NCBI GenBank assembly: GCA_964459515.1
Contig: CAYWML010000017.1
Location: 1-22,528 of the forward strand
DNA length: 22,528 nt
Source: Scatosoma sp964459515
GTDB lineage: Bacteria > Bacillota > Clostridia > Christensenellales > Borkfalkiaceae
Reading direction: 5' to 3'
The translations under genes and the position numbers were made by a program. Below are positions 8,438-15,307 of this stretch, piece by piece. The notes under the pieces are model-generated. The model ran no database searches. It was not told the origin of the DNA and saw nothing but the letters and a program-made list of their open reading frames with translations. Position 1 is the stretch's first letter. Each line of letters begins with the position of its first letter.

Positions 8438-9100
8438 ATGTACGATTTTATAAGCGATTTAGACGAATTTTTTTGCGAAAAGTACGCAAATTACGATAAA
8501 TTATGCGTATTGTCCGATTATGAAATGCCGACGATGTATCGCACGGAAACCGACGAATTCGGCGTGACGCGTTCGTATACGTTGGAGGCGGACACGATGA
8601 GCCTTGCGCGGCAGAAGAAAAAGACGGAGCTGTTGGCGGCGTTGAAAACGAAGCTCGCCGATACGAGCTTTTCCTTTTCTTTTTTGCCGCTCGGCATATT
8701 CGCGCGCCTGCGCAATCGCTTTTCCAAAGTCGGCTTTTATAAGCCGTTTCACGCCGTGTTGCAACGCTACGACGTTCCGTCCTCGGCGGCGGAAATCGGA
8801 TTGAGCGTATCGGAGGAAATTTGGCGAAAAATATGCAAAGGGAGCTTTTTGCCGACGAAGAACTTGATCTTTTCGTTGGCTTTGGCGGCGCATTTCTCGT
8901 ATGAAGATACGTGTACGCTTTTGACGGCGTGCGGCTACGCGTTCGACTTTACTTCGGTGAAAGACGTGGTGCTGGCGTATCTCTTGCAGACGGGCGTGTA
9001 CAACGCCGAGATGGTCGCCTGCGCGTTGGCGGAATACCGCGTGGAGAATTTGTACCTCGCGCAAGGAAGGCAAACCGCTTGCGAGAAAAATCCCGAATAA
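8438..9100 (+). CDS. Uncharacterised 220-aa protein with a helical C-terminal domain
   Basis: Soluble protein without a signal peptide or clear membrane segment. The N-terminal half (MYDFISDLDEFF to about residue 90) is acidic, then mixed, and I do not recognise it. The C-terminal half (from about 100: HAVLQRYDV, then SEEIWRKICKGSFLPTK, NLIFSLALAAHFSYEDT, LLTACGYAF) resembles the atypical Xre-like helical domain that Firmicutes often fuse to macro domains, kinases or other signalling proteins, where ALALAL and LLxxAGYAL motifs are typical. That domain is usually annotated hypothetical. It is transcribed alone from its own promoter, divergent to the DeoR-family gene. A regulatory or protein-binding role is a guess. 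Confidence 0.75.
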   Translation: MYDFISDLDEFFCEKYANYDKLCVLSDYEMPTMYRTETDEFGVTRSYTLEADTMSLARQKKKTELLAALKTKLADTSFSFSFLPLGIFARLRNRFSKVGFYKPFHAVLQRYDVPSSAAEIGLSVSEEIWRKICKGSFLPTKNLIFSLALAAHFSYEDTCTLLTACGYAFDFTSVKDVVLAYLLQTGVYNAEMVACALAEYRVENLYLAQGRQTACEKNPE

Positions 9101-9115
9101 CGCCCGTCGGAACAC

Positions 9116-9144
9116 TTGCGTTTCTTCGGCGAATATGCTATAAT
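9116..9144 (+). promoter_or_regulatory. Promoter of the cysE-cysS T-box operon
   Basis: TTGCGT (9116-9121), 17 bp, then TGC plus TATAAT (9139-9144), again an extended -10. Transcription would start near 9151, just before the 5' strand of the T-box stem I, which strongly supports the placement. Confidence 0.75.
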
Positions 9145-9150
9145 AGTAAA

Positions 9151-9408
9151 AATCGAATATCCGAGCGGAAAAAGAGTATTCCGAGTTTCTCGTTTTGACA
9201 GAGAACCGCGCCGCGGCTGAAAGCGCGTAGAACGAGCGCGGAAGAAAGTGCGTTTTCGCGTTTGCAGGACAGAGTAATTTCTGCGGTAGCCCCCGTCATC
9301 GGGCGAAAGAGAGGGGAATTTTCCCTTAAAAGTAAAGTGGAACAGCGGTCGCACGCCTTTACGCATAATAGCCGAACGGCTTTTATCGCGCGAAGGCGTT
9401 TTCTTTTT
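9151..9408 (+). ncRNA. T-box riboswitch, tRNA-Cys specific
   Basis: This leader senses uncharged tRNA and ends in a transcription terminator. Stem I base: 9162-9172 pairs with 9253-9264. The specifier loop has AGTA on its 5' strand (9175-9178) opposite codon TGC (9249-9251, Cys) followed by a purine. Distal stem: TTCCG/CGGAA and CTCGTT/AACGAG, with an AGAGA motif (9200-9204) and CTGAAAG (9217-9223). Antiterminator: AAAG (9334-9337) pairs with CTTT (9357-9360) and GCG (9345-9347) with CGC (9354-9356), leaving a 7-nt bulge TGGAACA. TGGA in the bulge pairs with UCCA, the 3' end of a U73 tRNA such as tRNA-Cys. The competing terminator uses ACGCCTT (9353-9359) with AAGGCGT (9393-9399), then TTTTCTTTTT. 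The bulge differs from consensus UGGNACC only at its last base. Confidence 0.9.
9353..9408 (+). terminator. Regulated terminator of the T-box leader
   Basis: ACGCCTT and CGC (9353-9364) pair with GCG and AAGGCGT (9388-9399), with a nested perfect hairpin AGCCG/CGGCT (9370-9381). The T-rich tract runs 9399-9408. Its 5' strand is shared with the antiterminator, so the two folds exclude each other. Confidence 0.85.
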
Positions 9409-9456
9409 ACGGAAGCAGTACGAAAGCGGACGAAAGATTGTCGGGAGGCGTACTCT

Positions 9457-9996
9457 ATGTGGTTTAGAGCTCTGCGCGAAGACGTGCTTGCGGCGAAAAG
9501 GAAGGATCCTGCCGCGCGCAACCGTTTGGAAATCTTATTGACGTATTCGGGCGTGCACGCTTTGGCGTTGCACCGCTTGGCAAACGGACTGTATCGCCGT
9601 AAATGCAAACTTTTGGCGCGTATGCTCAGTCAATTCGCGCGGTTCTTAACGGGCGTGGAAATTCATCCTGCCGCAAAAATCGCGTGCGGCGTGTTTATCG
9701 ATCACGGCACGGGCGTCGTTATCGGAGAGACGGCGGAGGTCGGGAAAGGCACGGTTATTTATCAGGGCGTTACGCTGGGCGGAACGGGCAAGGAACGGGG
9801 AAAACGCCACCCGACCGTCGGCGAGAACGTTACGCTGTCGGCAGGGGCGAAGGTGCTGGGCGGTTTTACCGTGGGCGACGGCGCGCGTATCGGCGCAGGC
9901 GCGGTCGTCTTGGCGGAAGTGCCGCCGTACGCAACCGTCGTCGGCGTGCCTGCAAAAGTGGTGAAAATCCGTTCGGCAGAAATAGAACGAAAGTAA
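9457..9996 (+). CDS. cysE: Serine O-acetyltransferase
   Basis: Transfers acetyl from acetyl-CoA to L-serine, the first step of cysteine synthesis, in the cytoplasm. The 179-residue start (MWFRALREDVLAAKRKDPA) has GGGAGG 8 nt upstream and matches the family N-terminus. The same frame is open further upstream, but that stretch is the T-box leader. A short helical N-terminal region carries the DPAARNRLEILLTYSGVHAL pattern. A left-handed beta-helix follows, with the active-site Asp82-His83 in IDHGTG, IGETAEVG, VTLGGTGKERGKRHP and a final VVGVPAKVV cap. It is the short form lacking the longer N-terminus of enteric CysE. It is the first gene of the cysE-cysS operon, 45 nt before cysS. Confidence 0.93.
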   Translation: MWFRALREDVLAAKRKDPAARNRLEILLTYSGVHALALHRLANGLYRRKCKLLARMLSQFARFLTGVEIHPAAKIACGVFIDHGTGVVIGETAEVGKGTVIYQGVTLGGTGKERGKRHPTVGENVTLSAGAKVLGGFTVGDGARIGAGAVVLAEVPPYATVVGVPAKVVKIRSAEIERK

Positions 9997-10001
9997 AAAA
10001 T

Positions 10002-10020
10002 GCGCATACCGTGTATGCGT
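10002..10020 (+). other. Intercistronic hairpin between cysE and cysS
   Basis: GCGCATAC pairs with GTATGCGT around loop CGT (8 bp, one G-U), 6 nt after the cysE stop. No T run follows, so it is unlikely to be a terminator; it may affect mRNA stability or processing. Confidence 0.4.
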
Positions 10021-10041
10021 TGAAAGGAATAAAGGAGTGAA

Positions 10042-11451
10042 ATGGCGAATATGAAAATCTACAATTCTTTGACGAAACGAAAAGAGGAGTTTCAGCCGAT
10101 CGAGGGTAACCGCGTGAAAATGTACGCGTGCGGCATTACGGTGTCGGGCGAGGCGCATATCGGGCACGGCTATCAGGCTTTGATATACGATATTATGCGG
10201 AAATATTTGAAAAAACTCGGTTACGACGTCACTTATGCACGCAATTATACGGACGTGGACGATAAAATTATCGCAAAATCGCAGGAAACGGGTATTCCTG
10301 CCGACGTATACGCGGCGAAAATGATCGAGAATATCAACGTCGTTATGCAAAAATTTCACGTCAACGATCCCGACGTGTGGCTGAAAGCGACGGAAAATAT
10401 ACAAAACATCATCGATTTCGTTGCCGCGCTTATCGAAAAAGGACATGCCTATCCGACGAAGAACGGCGACGTGTATTTCGACGTCGCTTCCTTCCCTGCC
10501 TACGGCAAACTGTCCAATCGCAACATCGAGGACGCCTTGGACGGGGTGCGCGTGGAAAACGACGAAGAGAAGAAGAACGCGTACGATTTCGCCCTTTGGA
10601 AGAGTGCGAAACCCGGTGAAATTTGCTGGCAATCCCCGTGGGGGAAAGGCAGACCGGGGTGGCATATCGAGTGCTCGGCAATGAACCGCGCGGCGTTCGG
10701 GGAGCAAATCGATATTCACGGCGGCGGCAGAGATTTGATTTTTCCGCATCACGAAAACGAGATCGCGCAGACGGAAGCTTTGACGGGCAAGCCTTTCGTT
10801 CGCTTTTGGACGCATAACGGGCTTATCAAAGTCAACGGACAGAAAATGAGCAAATCGCTCGGCAACAGTCTGTTGCTTTCCGACCTTTTGGAGAAGTATT
10901 CCGACGAAGCATTGAAATTCGCGCTGTTGCAAACGAACTATCGCAACGATATCAATATCACGGACGAACTGTTCCCCGAAGCGGAGAAGCATATCGCCGA
11001 TTTCTACGCCGTGCTCGCGGCGGTGGATAAATCGGGCATGCAGGCAAACGAAGGGGGCATGTCTGCGGCGAAACATATCGACGAAGAATTTAACGCGTGC
11101 ATGGACGACGACTTTAACACCGCGCTCGCCCTGTCGAATTTGTTCGGGTATTTTAAGGAGATTAAGCGTATGTCGGCGGCAGGCGATGCCACGGCGGCGG
11201 CGTACGCGGCGCAGATCCGCGCGACGTATGGCTTGCTCGGTTTCTTTCAAAAGGACGCACAGGCGTATGCGGCGGCTTACGGAAAGGCGCAAGAGGAAAT
11301 TCCTGCCGAAGTGCGTGCGATTGCCGAAGCGCGCCAAACGGCGCGGCAGAACCGCGATTGGGGAAAGAGCGACGAATTGCGCGCGCGCTTGGCGGAGCTG
11401 GGATATACCGTCAAGGACTCGAAAAACGGCTACGAATTGACGAAAAACTAA
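10042..11451 (+). CDS. cysS: Cysteinyl-tRNA synthetase
   Basis: Charges tRNA-Cys with cysteine in the cytoplasm; class I synthetase of 469 residues, a normal length. HIGH is at 39-42 and KMSKS at 268-272. The catalytic zinc ligands are all present: Cys30, Cys211 (in IECSAM), His236 and Glu240 (in HHENE). A helical anticodon-binding region follows, with a C-terminal RDWGKSDELRARL segment. The text around the first zinc ligand (CGITVSGEAHIGHG) differs from the common CGPTVY form. GGAG lies only 4 nt before ATG 10042 and 13 nt before a second in-frame ATG at 10051 (MKIYNSL), so the true start is uncertain by three residues. Pairing with cysE behind a Cys T-box is typical of Firmicutes. Confidence 0.95.
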   Translation: MANMKIYNSLTKRKEEFQPIEGNRVKMYACGITVSGEAHIGHGYQALIYDIMRKYLKKLGYDVTYARNYTDVDDKIIAKSQETGIPADVYAAKMIENINVVMQKFHVNDPDVWLKATENIQNIIDFVAALIEKGHAYPTKNGDVYFDVASFPAYGKLSNRNIEDALDGVRVENDEEKKNAYDFALWKSAKPGEICWQSPWGKGRPGWHIECSAMNRAAFGEQIDIHGGGRDLIFPHHENEIAQTEALTGKPFVRFWTHNGLIKVNGQKMSKSLGNSLLLSDLLEKYSDEALKFALLQTNYRNDINITDELFPEAEKHIADFYAVLAAVDKSGMQANEGGMSAAKHIDEEFNACMDDDFNTALALSNLFGYFKEIKRMSAAGDATAAAYAAQIRATYGLLGFFQKDAQAYAAAYGKAQEEIPAEVRAIAEARQTARQNRDWGKSDELRARLAELGYTVKDSKNGYELTKN

Positions 11452-11481
11452 AAAAAATCGATTGTCGTCGCGCTGTATCGC

Positions 11482-11510
11482 TTGACAAAAAAGACGGACG
11501 ATAATATAAT
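11482..11510 (+). promoter_or_regulatory. Perfect consensus promoter of alaS
   Basis: TTGACA (11482-11487), 17 bp, TATAAT (11505-11510). The start is near 11517, and the 68-nt leader opens with a GC-rich hairpin (CTATGCGC at 11521-11528 with a partner ending at 11542). The leader is too short for a T-box, so alaS appears to be expressed strongly and independently of cysE-cysS. Confidence 0.85.
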
Positions 11511-11584
11511 GATAGCACGGCTATGCGCTTCGGCGCGCGTAGCGCGGCGGATTTGCGAGAAATTATCATAAAGGACATAGAAAA

Positions 11585-13405
11585 ATGAAAGCAAAAGAAT
11601 TGAGAGAGTTGTATTTGGGCTTTTTTACGGAGCGCGGACATAAGGCGATCCCTTCGGCTTCCCTTATTCCCGAAAACGATCCCACGGTGTTGTTCACGAC
11701 GGCGGGTATGCATCCGCTCGTTCCCTATCTTTTGGGCGAAAAGCACCCGGCAGGCAATCGTTTAACGGATGTGCAAAAATGCGTGCGTACGGGGGATATC
11801 GACGACGTCGGCGACGAGCGGCATTGCACCTTTTTCGAAATGCTCGGAAATTGGTCGCTCGGCGATTATTTCAAGAAAGAAATGATTCCTTGGAGCTATA
11901 CCTTCCTCACCGATAAAAAGTACCTCGGCATTCCGTCGGACAAGCTTGCCGTGACGGTGTTCGGGGGCGACGAAACGCTTCCGCGCGACGACGAAGCGGC
12001 GGAGCTTTGGGAAAAATCGGGCATTAAAAAGGAAAATATCTATTTTATGCCGCGCGAAAACAATTGGTGGGGACCTGCCGGTTTGACGGGACCTTGCGGC
12101 ACGGACACGGAAATGTTCGTCATTCGCAAGCCGAAGTGCTCGCCTACCTGCAATCCCGACTGTAACTGCGGCGCGTTTTTGGAAATTTGGAACGACGTGT
12201 TCATGCGCTTTAACAAGCAGGCGGACGGCTCGTATACCGAGCTTTCGCAAAAGAACGTCGATACGGGCATGGGCTTAGAGCGCGCGCTTTGCGTTTTGAA
12301 CGGCAAGTCCAGCGTGTACGAAACGGATATTTTTGAAAACGCCATTCGCACGATTTCCGAGTTGACGGGAAAGACTTACGGCGAATCGGAGGAGGTTACG
12401 AAAGCGTTCCGCGTGTTGCTCGACCACACGCGTACGGCGACTTTTATGCTCGGCGACGAAAAGGGTATCGTGCCTTCCAACACCGATCAGGGGTATATTT
12501 TGCGCCGAATTATTCGCCGCGCCGTTCGCTACGGACGGAAAATCGATTTGCCGGAGGGCAGTCTTGCTAAGATTTCCGAAGCGTTCATCGCGGAGTACGC
12601 GGACGTATATCCCGAATTGCGGCAAAACGCCGCCAAAATCGCGGAAGAGTTGCAAAAGGAAGAGGCGAAGTTTAATAAAACGTTGCAACAGGGCTTAAAA
12701 GAGTTTGAAAAGTGCATCGGCGGCATCGAACGGAAGAACGCGTTCATGGCGCAAAAAGATCCTGCGTACGTTGCGGAAAAAACGATTGGCGGCAAGCAAG
12801 CGTTCCACTTGTACGATACGTACGGCTTCCCCGTGGAGATTACCGACGAAATGGCGAAAGAGCGCGGCTTTGCGGTGGATATGGCAGGATACCTTGCGGC
12901 GTTCGAGGAACACCAGAATAAGAGCAAAGCCGGCAGCGAGCAGAAGTTTGCTTGCGGTTTGGCAGACCATAAGGAAGCGACGACGGCTTTGCATACGGCA
13001 ACGCACTTGTTGCACGCGGCGTTGAAAAAGGTATGTTCGCCCGACGTCAAGCAAAAAGGTTCCAATATCACCGAGGAACGGTTGCGTTTCGATTTTAACT
13101 TGCCGCAACCGATGACGGCGGAGCAGATCAAAGCGGTGGAAGATTTGGTCAACGAGCAAATTCAAAAGGATATTCCCGTTGTCATGAAGGAACTGACTTT
13201 GGAAGAAGCCAAGGCGGAAGGGTTTACGGGTTTGTTCGAGAGCAAGTACGGCGAAGTCGTGAAAACGTACACGATCGGCGATTTTTCCAAAGAGATTTGC
13301 GGCGGACCGCACGTGGAGCGCACGGGTAAACTCGGCAAATTCAAGATCCAAAAGGAACAAAGTTGCGGTTCGGGATTACGCCGCATTAAGGCGATTTTGG
13401 AATAA
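11585..13405 (+). CDS. alaS: Alanyl-tRNA synthetase, short form lacking C-Ala
   Basis: Charges tRNA-Ala; class II synthetase. The catalytic core shows FFTERGHKAIPSASL, FTTAGMHPLVPYLLG, CVRTGDIDDVG, TFFEMLGNWSLGDYFK and GLERAL. A cysteine cluster (Cys185, 189, 193, 195) sits in an insert and could bind zinc. The editing domain is present, with His470 and His474 in HTATH and Cys572 and His576 in CGGPH. The protein stops at residue 606, just after the editing domain (SCGSGLRRIKAILE). Typical bacterial AlaRS is about 870 residues and continues into the oligomerising/C-Ala region. The stop is a clean TAA followed by a hairpin, so this is not an obvious frameshift. The core resembles the short AlaRS that I recall from Patescibacteria and some Clostridia. 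Whether a full-length copy exists elsewhere cannot be seen. Confidence 0.93.
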   Translation: MKAKELRELYLGFFTERGHKAIPSASLIPENDPTVLFTTAGMHPLVPYLLGEKHPAGNRLTDVQKCVRTGDIDDVGDERHCTFFEMLGNWSLGDYFKKEMIPWSYTFLTDKKYLGIPSDKLAVTVFGGDETLPRDDEAAELWEKSGIKKENIYFMPRENNWWGPAGLTGPCGTDTEMFVIRKPKCSPTCNPDCNCGAFLEIWNDVFMRFNKQADGSYTELSQKNVDTGMGLERALCVLNGKSSVYETDIFENAIRTISELTGKTYGESEEVTKAFRVLLDHTRTATFMLGDEKGIVPSNTDQGYILRRIIRRAVRYGRKIDLPEGSLAKISEAFIAEYADVYPELRQNAAKIAEELQKEEAKFNKTLQQGLKEFEKCIGGIERKNAFMAQKDPAYVAEKTIGGKQAFHLYDTYGFPVEITDEMAKERGFAVDMAGYLAAFEEHQNKSKAGSEQKFACGLADHKEATTALHTATHLLHAALKKVCSPDVKQKGSNITEERLRFDFNLPQPMTAEQIKAVEDLVNEQIQKDIPVVMKELTLEEAKAEGFTGLFESKYGEVVKTYTIGDFSKEICGGPHVERTGKLGKFKIQKEQSCGSGLRRIKAILE

Positions 13406-13426
13406 AAACAACGCTCCTTCGAACAT

Positions 13427-13450
13427 CAAACGCCGCGAATGCGGCGTTTG
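13427..13450 (+). terminator. Terminator hairpin after alaS
   Basis: CAAACGCCGC pairs with GCGGCGTTTG around loop GAAT, 22 nt after the alaS stop. It is a perfect 10-bp stem but lacks a long T run beyond the TTT in the stem. Confidence 0.6.
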
Positions 13451-13464
13451 GCGGCGAAGCCTTT

Positions 13465-13586
13465 GTCATTGCGAGGCACGAATGTGCCGCGGCAATCTCG
13501 CAGATGGGCGAAAACGGGGCGTGGCTTCCGCGGCAATCTTACAGATTGCCACGAGATTACCGCGTCGCTCCGCTCCTCGTAATGAC
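13465..13586. repeat. MITE-like palindromic element, full copy (122 bp)
   Basis: The ends are near-perfect inverted repeats: GTCATTGCGAGG at left and CCTCGTAATGAC at right (11 of 12). Nested inside are GCGGCAATCTCG (13489-13500) against CGAGATTACCGC (13552-13563), hairpin GGCAC-GAAT-GTGCC (13475-13488) and perfect hairpin GGCAATCT-TAC-AGATTGCC (13532-13550). It has no coding capacity. GTCATTGCGAG-type dispersed repeats are known from several bacterial genomes; the mobilising enzyme, if any, is not in this window. Confidence 0.8.
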
Positions 13587-13625
13587 GGAGATGGACGCGA
13601 CGCTTCTGACGAATAGTGGTGGCAT

Positions 13626-13703
13626 GTCATTGCGAGGCACGAATGTGCCGCGGCGATCTCGCCGATAGGCGAAAACGGGGCATGGCTTCCGCGGCAATTT
13701 TAA
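13626..13703. repeat. Second, truncated copy of the palindromic element
   Basis: A direct copy of the left 78 bp of the 13465 element with a handful of differences. It starts with the same GTCATTGCGAGG and breaks off at GCGGCAATTTTA, just before the inner GGCAATCT hairpin. With the first copy it fills most of the 348-nt gap between alaS and the next gene; no clear promoter is visible in the remainder. Confidence 0.8.
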
Positions 13704-13753
13704 CGGCGGAGAGGACTTCGCTGTTTTTTTGAAAATTTAAGGAGAACGAATAC

Positions 13754-14068
13754 ATGGTTCGCCATATTATACTTTGGAAATTAAAAGAAAGCCTTTCATC
13801 CGAAGAAAAAGCGGCGGTGAAACGCGGCATGAAAAGCGGCTTGGAGAGCTTGGTCGGGGAAATATCGGGCTTGCTTTCGGCGGAGGTTTTGTGCGAGGGA
13901 TTGGCTTCCTCTACGGCGGACGTCATGCTGTATGCTTGCTTTGAAAACGACGCGGCGTTGCAGGCATATCGCACACACCCGTCGCACGTCCGCGTAGCCG
14001 ATACGCTCGTGCGACCGTACGTTGCCGTGCGGAGCTGTTTCGACGTAGAAACGGAGGACGCTTTATAA
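13754..14068 (+). CDS. Dabb (stress-responsive A/B barrel) domain protein
   Basis: The 104-residue protein matches the dimeric alpha/beta-barrel (Dabb) family across its full length: MVRHIILWKLKESL at the start, a GLLSAEV strand, then the typical YACFENDAALQAYRTHPSHV and VRPYVAVRSCFD. The conserved His in the RHIILWK strand and the HPxH motif are both present. Family members are small cytoplasmic proteins of mostly unknown function. AAGGAG lies 10 nt before the ATG. Its stop overlaps the next gene by one base (TAATG), so the two are translationally coupled. No promoter is obvious upstream. Confidence 0.88.
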   Translation: MVRHIILWKLKESLSSEEKAAVKRGMKSGLESLVGEISGLLSAEVLCEGLASSTADVMLYACFENDAALQAYRTHPSHVRVADTLVRPYVAVRSCFDVETEDAL

Positions 14069-14586
14069 TGCTCGAAGTGTTGAAAAAGGACGATTTTGAC
14101 CTTATGTACGCTTTGATGCGCGAGAGTTTTCCGAAAGAGGAGTATCGCCCGTACGCGGCGCAACGCGCCTTGTGGGAGCATTCCGTCTATACCGTGTATG
14201 CGTTGTACGGCGAAAGGGGAGGGTTGCAGGCTTTTCTTTCCGCGTGGGAGTTTCCCTCGTTCGTCTATTGGGAGCATTTGGCGGTGCAACCGACTTGCCG
14301 AAACGGCGGCATTGGCGGCGGCGTACTTGCGGAAGCGCGCAAGCGAACCGACAAAACGATTTGTTTGGAAGTAGAACTGCCGCAAACGGAGATGGCGAAA
14401 AGGCGAATCGCCTTTTACGAGCGGAACGGTTTTTTCTTGAACGCTTACGAATATATGCAGCCGTCCATGGGCGAGGGGCGGCGCGAGATACCGCTGTTGT
14501 TGATGACGACGGGCGGCGGCATATCGTCGGCGCGATTTGCCGAAATGCGCGCGACGCTCTATCGCGAAGTTTACGGCGTGCGATGA
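14068..14586 (+). CDS. GNAT-family N-acetyltransferase
   Basis: Predicted acetyl-CoA dependent acetyltransferase of 172 residues, cytoplasmic. The acetyl-CoA loop is visible as HLAVQPTCRNGGIGGGVL (the R-x-x-G-x-G/A motif), followed by the usual strand CLEVELPQ and the RRIAFYERNGF motif near the C-terminal half. The N-terminus (EVLKKDDFDLMYALMRESFP) fits the first GNAT helix. The substrate cannot be told from the sequence. The start overlaps the stop of the Dabb gene by one base, so the pair is co-expressed; the gene ends 12 nt before a bidirectional terminator. Confidence 0.88.
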   Translation: MLEVLKKDDFDLMYALMRESFPKEEYRPYAAQRALWEHSVYTVYALYGERGGLQAFLSAWEFPSFVYWEHLAVQPTCRNGGIGGGVLAEARKRTDKTICLEVELPQTEMAKRRIAFYERNGFFLNAYEYMQPSMGEGRREIPLLLMTTGGGISSARFAEMRATLYREVYGVR

Positions 14587-14597
14587 ATTTACAACGA

Positions 14598-14631
14598 AAA
14601 AAGGGGCAAGGAACGTCGTTCCTTGCCTTTT
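14598..14631. terminator. Bidirectional terminator between GNAT gene and - strand operon
   Basis: A perfect 10-bp stem, GGCAAGGAAC and GTTCCTTGCC, with loop GTC. It is flanked by an A-rich left side and TTTT on the right, so it works for the + strand GNAT gene and the converging - strand operon. Confidence 0.85.
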
Positions 14632-14666
14632 AGCGTGCACAAACGGAGCTTGCGTTGCCGATGGGA

Positions 14667-15305
14667 TTAAAAAAATTCTTCTTCTAACATGGCGCAAAGG
14701 CAATGGTAGACGGGAAGGTGCAGTTCTTGCACTTTATACGTTTCCGTTTCGGGAACGGCGATCGTGCAATCGGAAACCCGTCCGAGTTTTCCGCCGCCTG
14801 CGCCTGTCATGGACAGCACCGACATGCCTTTGGCTTTTGCAATCGTTGCCGCGTATACGCAATTTTTCGAGTTGCCCGACGTCGATAAACACAGCAAGCA
14901 ATCGCCTTGCCGTCCTAAGGCGTATGTTTCTTGTGCGAAAGCGGCGTCCCACGCTTTATCGTTGGCGAACGCCGTCAATACGCCCGTTTGCGAAATCAGG
15001 GAATACGCAGGCAACGCGCCCTCTAATTTTTCGCAGAGATACGCGCCGTCTTCGCCGAGTGTTTGCAAACGCGCGCGGATGGTTTCGTCGATCGGGCGGC
15101 GTTTTTTGAAGCATTTCAGCAGCTCGCCTACGATGTGTTCGCAATCGGCTGCGCTACCGCCGTTTCCGCAAACGAACAGCCGTCCGCTGCGTGAAAAACA
15201 ATTCGACAATAAATCGAACGAACGCTGTATATCGGCATGGCAGGTATGTAACGAAGGGTATTTTTCTAACGTTTCTTCTAAAATTGTTTTCGTCGTTTCT
15301 TTCAT
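14667..15305 (-). CDS. SIS-domain sugar-phosphate isomerase, GmhA-like
   Basis: The 212-residue protein is a single SIS domain most like sedoheptulose-7-phosphate isomerase. The phosphosugar-binding loop is VCGNGGSAADCEH (46-57), with Glu61 in the place of the GmhA catalytic Glu. LSTSGNSKN forms the second phosphate loop, and the C-terminal VQELHLPVYH has the QE-H pattern that carries the catalytic His. An insert (about 70-95) after the first loop lengthens it slightly over E. coli GmhA. A Gram-positive role would be in making heptose for surface glycans; another phosphosugar is equally possible. GGAG overlaps the end of the upstream kinase gene, and the two are 2 nt apart, so they probably work in one pathway. 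Last gene of the operon. Confidence 0.85.
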   Translation of the reverse strand: MKETTKTILEETLEKYPSLHTCHADIQRSFDLLSNCFSRSGRLFVCGNGGSAADCEHIVGELLKCFKKRRPIDETIRARLQTLGEDGAYLCEKLEGALPAYSLISQTGVLTAFANDKAWDAAFAQETYALGRQGDCLLCLSTSGNSKNCVYAATIAKAKGMSVLSMTGAGGGKLGRVSDCTIAVPETETYKVQELHLPVYHCLCAMLEEEFF

Positions 15306-15307
15306 GG

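Noticed and set aside
11521..11542. T-box or riboswitch in the alaS leader
   Set aside because: The leader is only about 68 nt and shows one GC-rich hairpin without a T-box core or a terminator.
13627..14703. 358-codon minus-strand frame across the repeat, Dabb and GNAT genes
   Set aside because: It is antisense to two recognisable genes and crosses a terminator; its translation shows no family motif.
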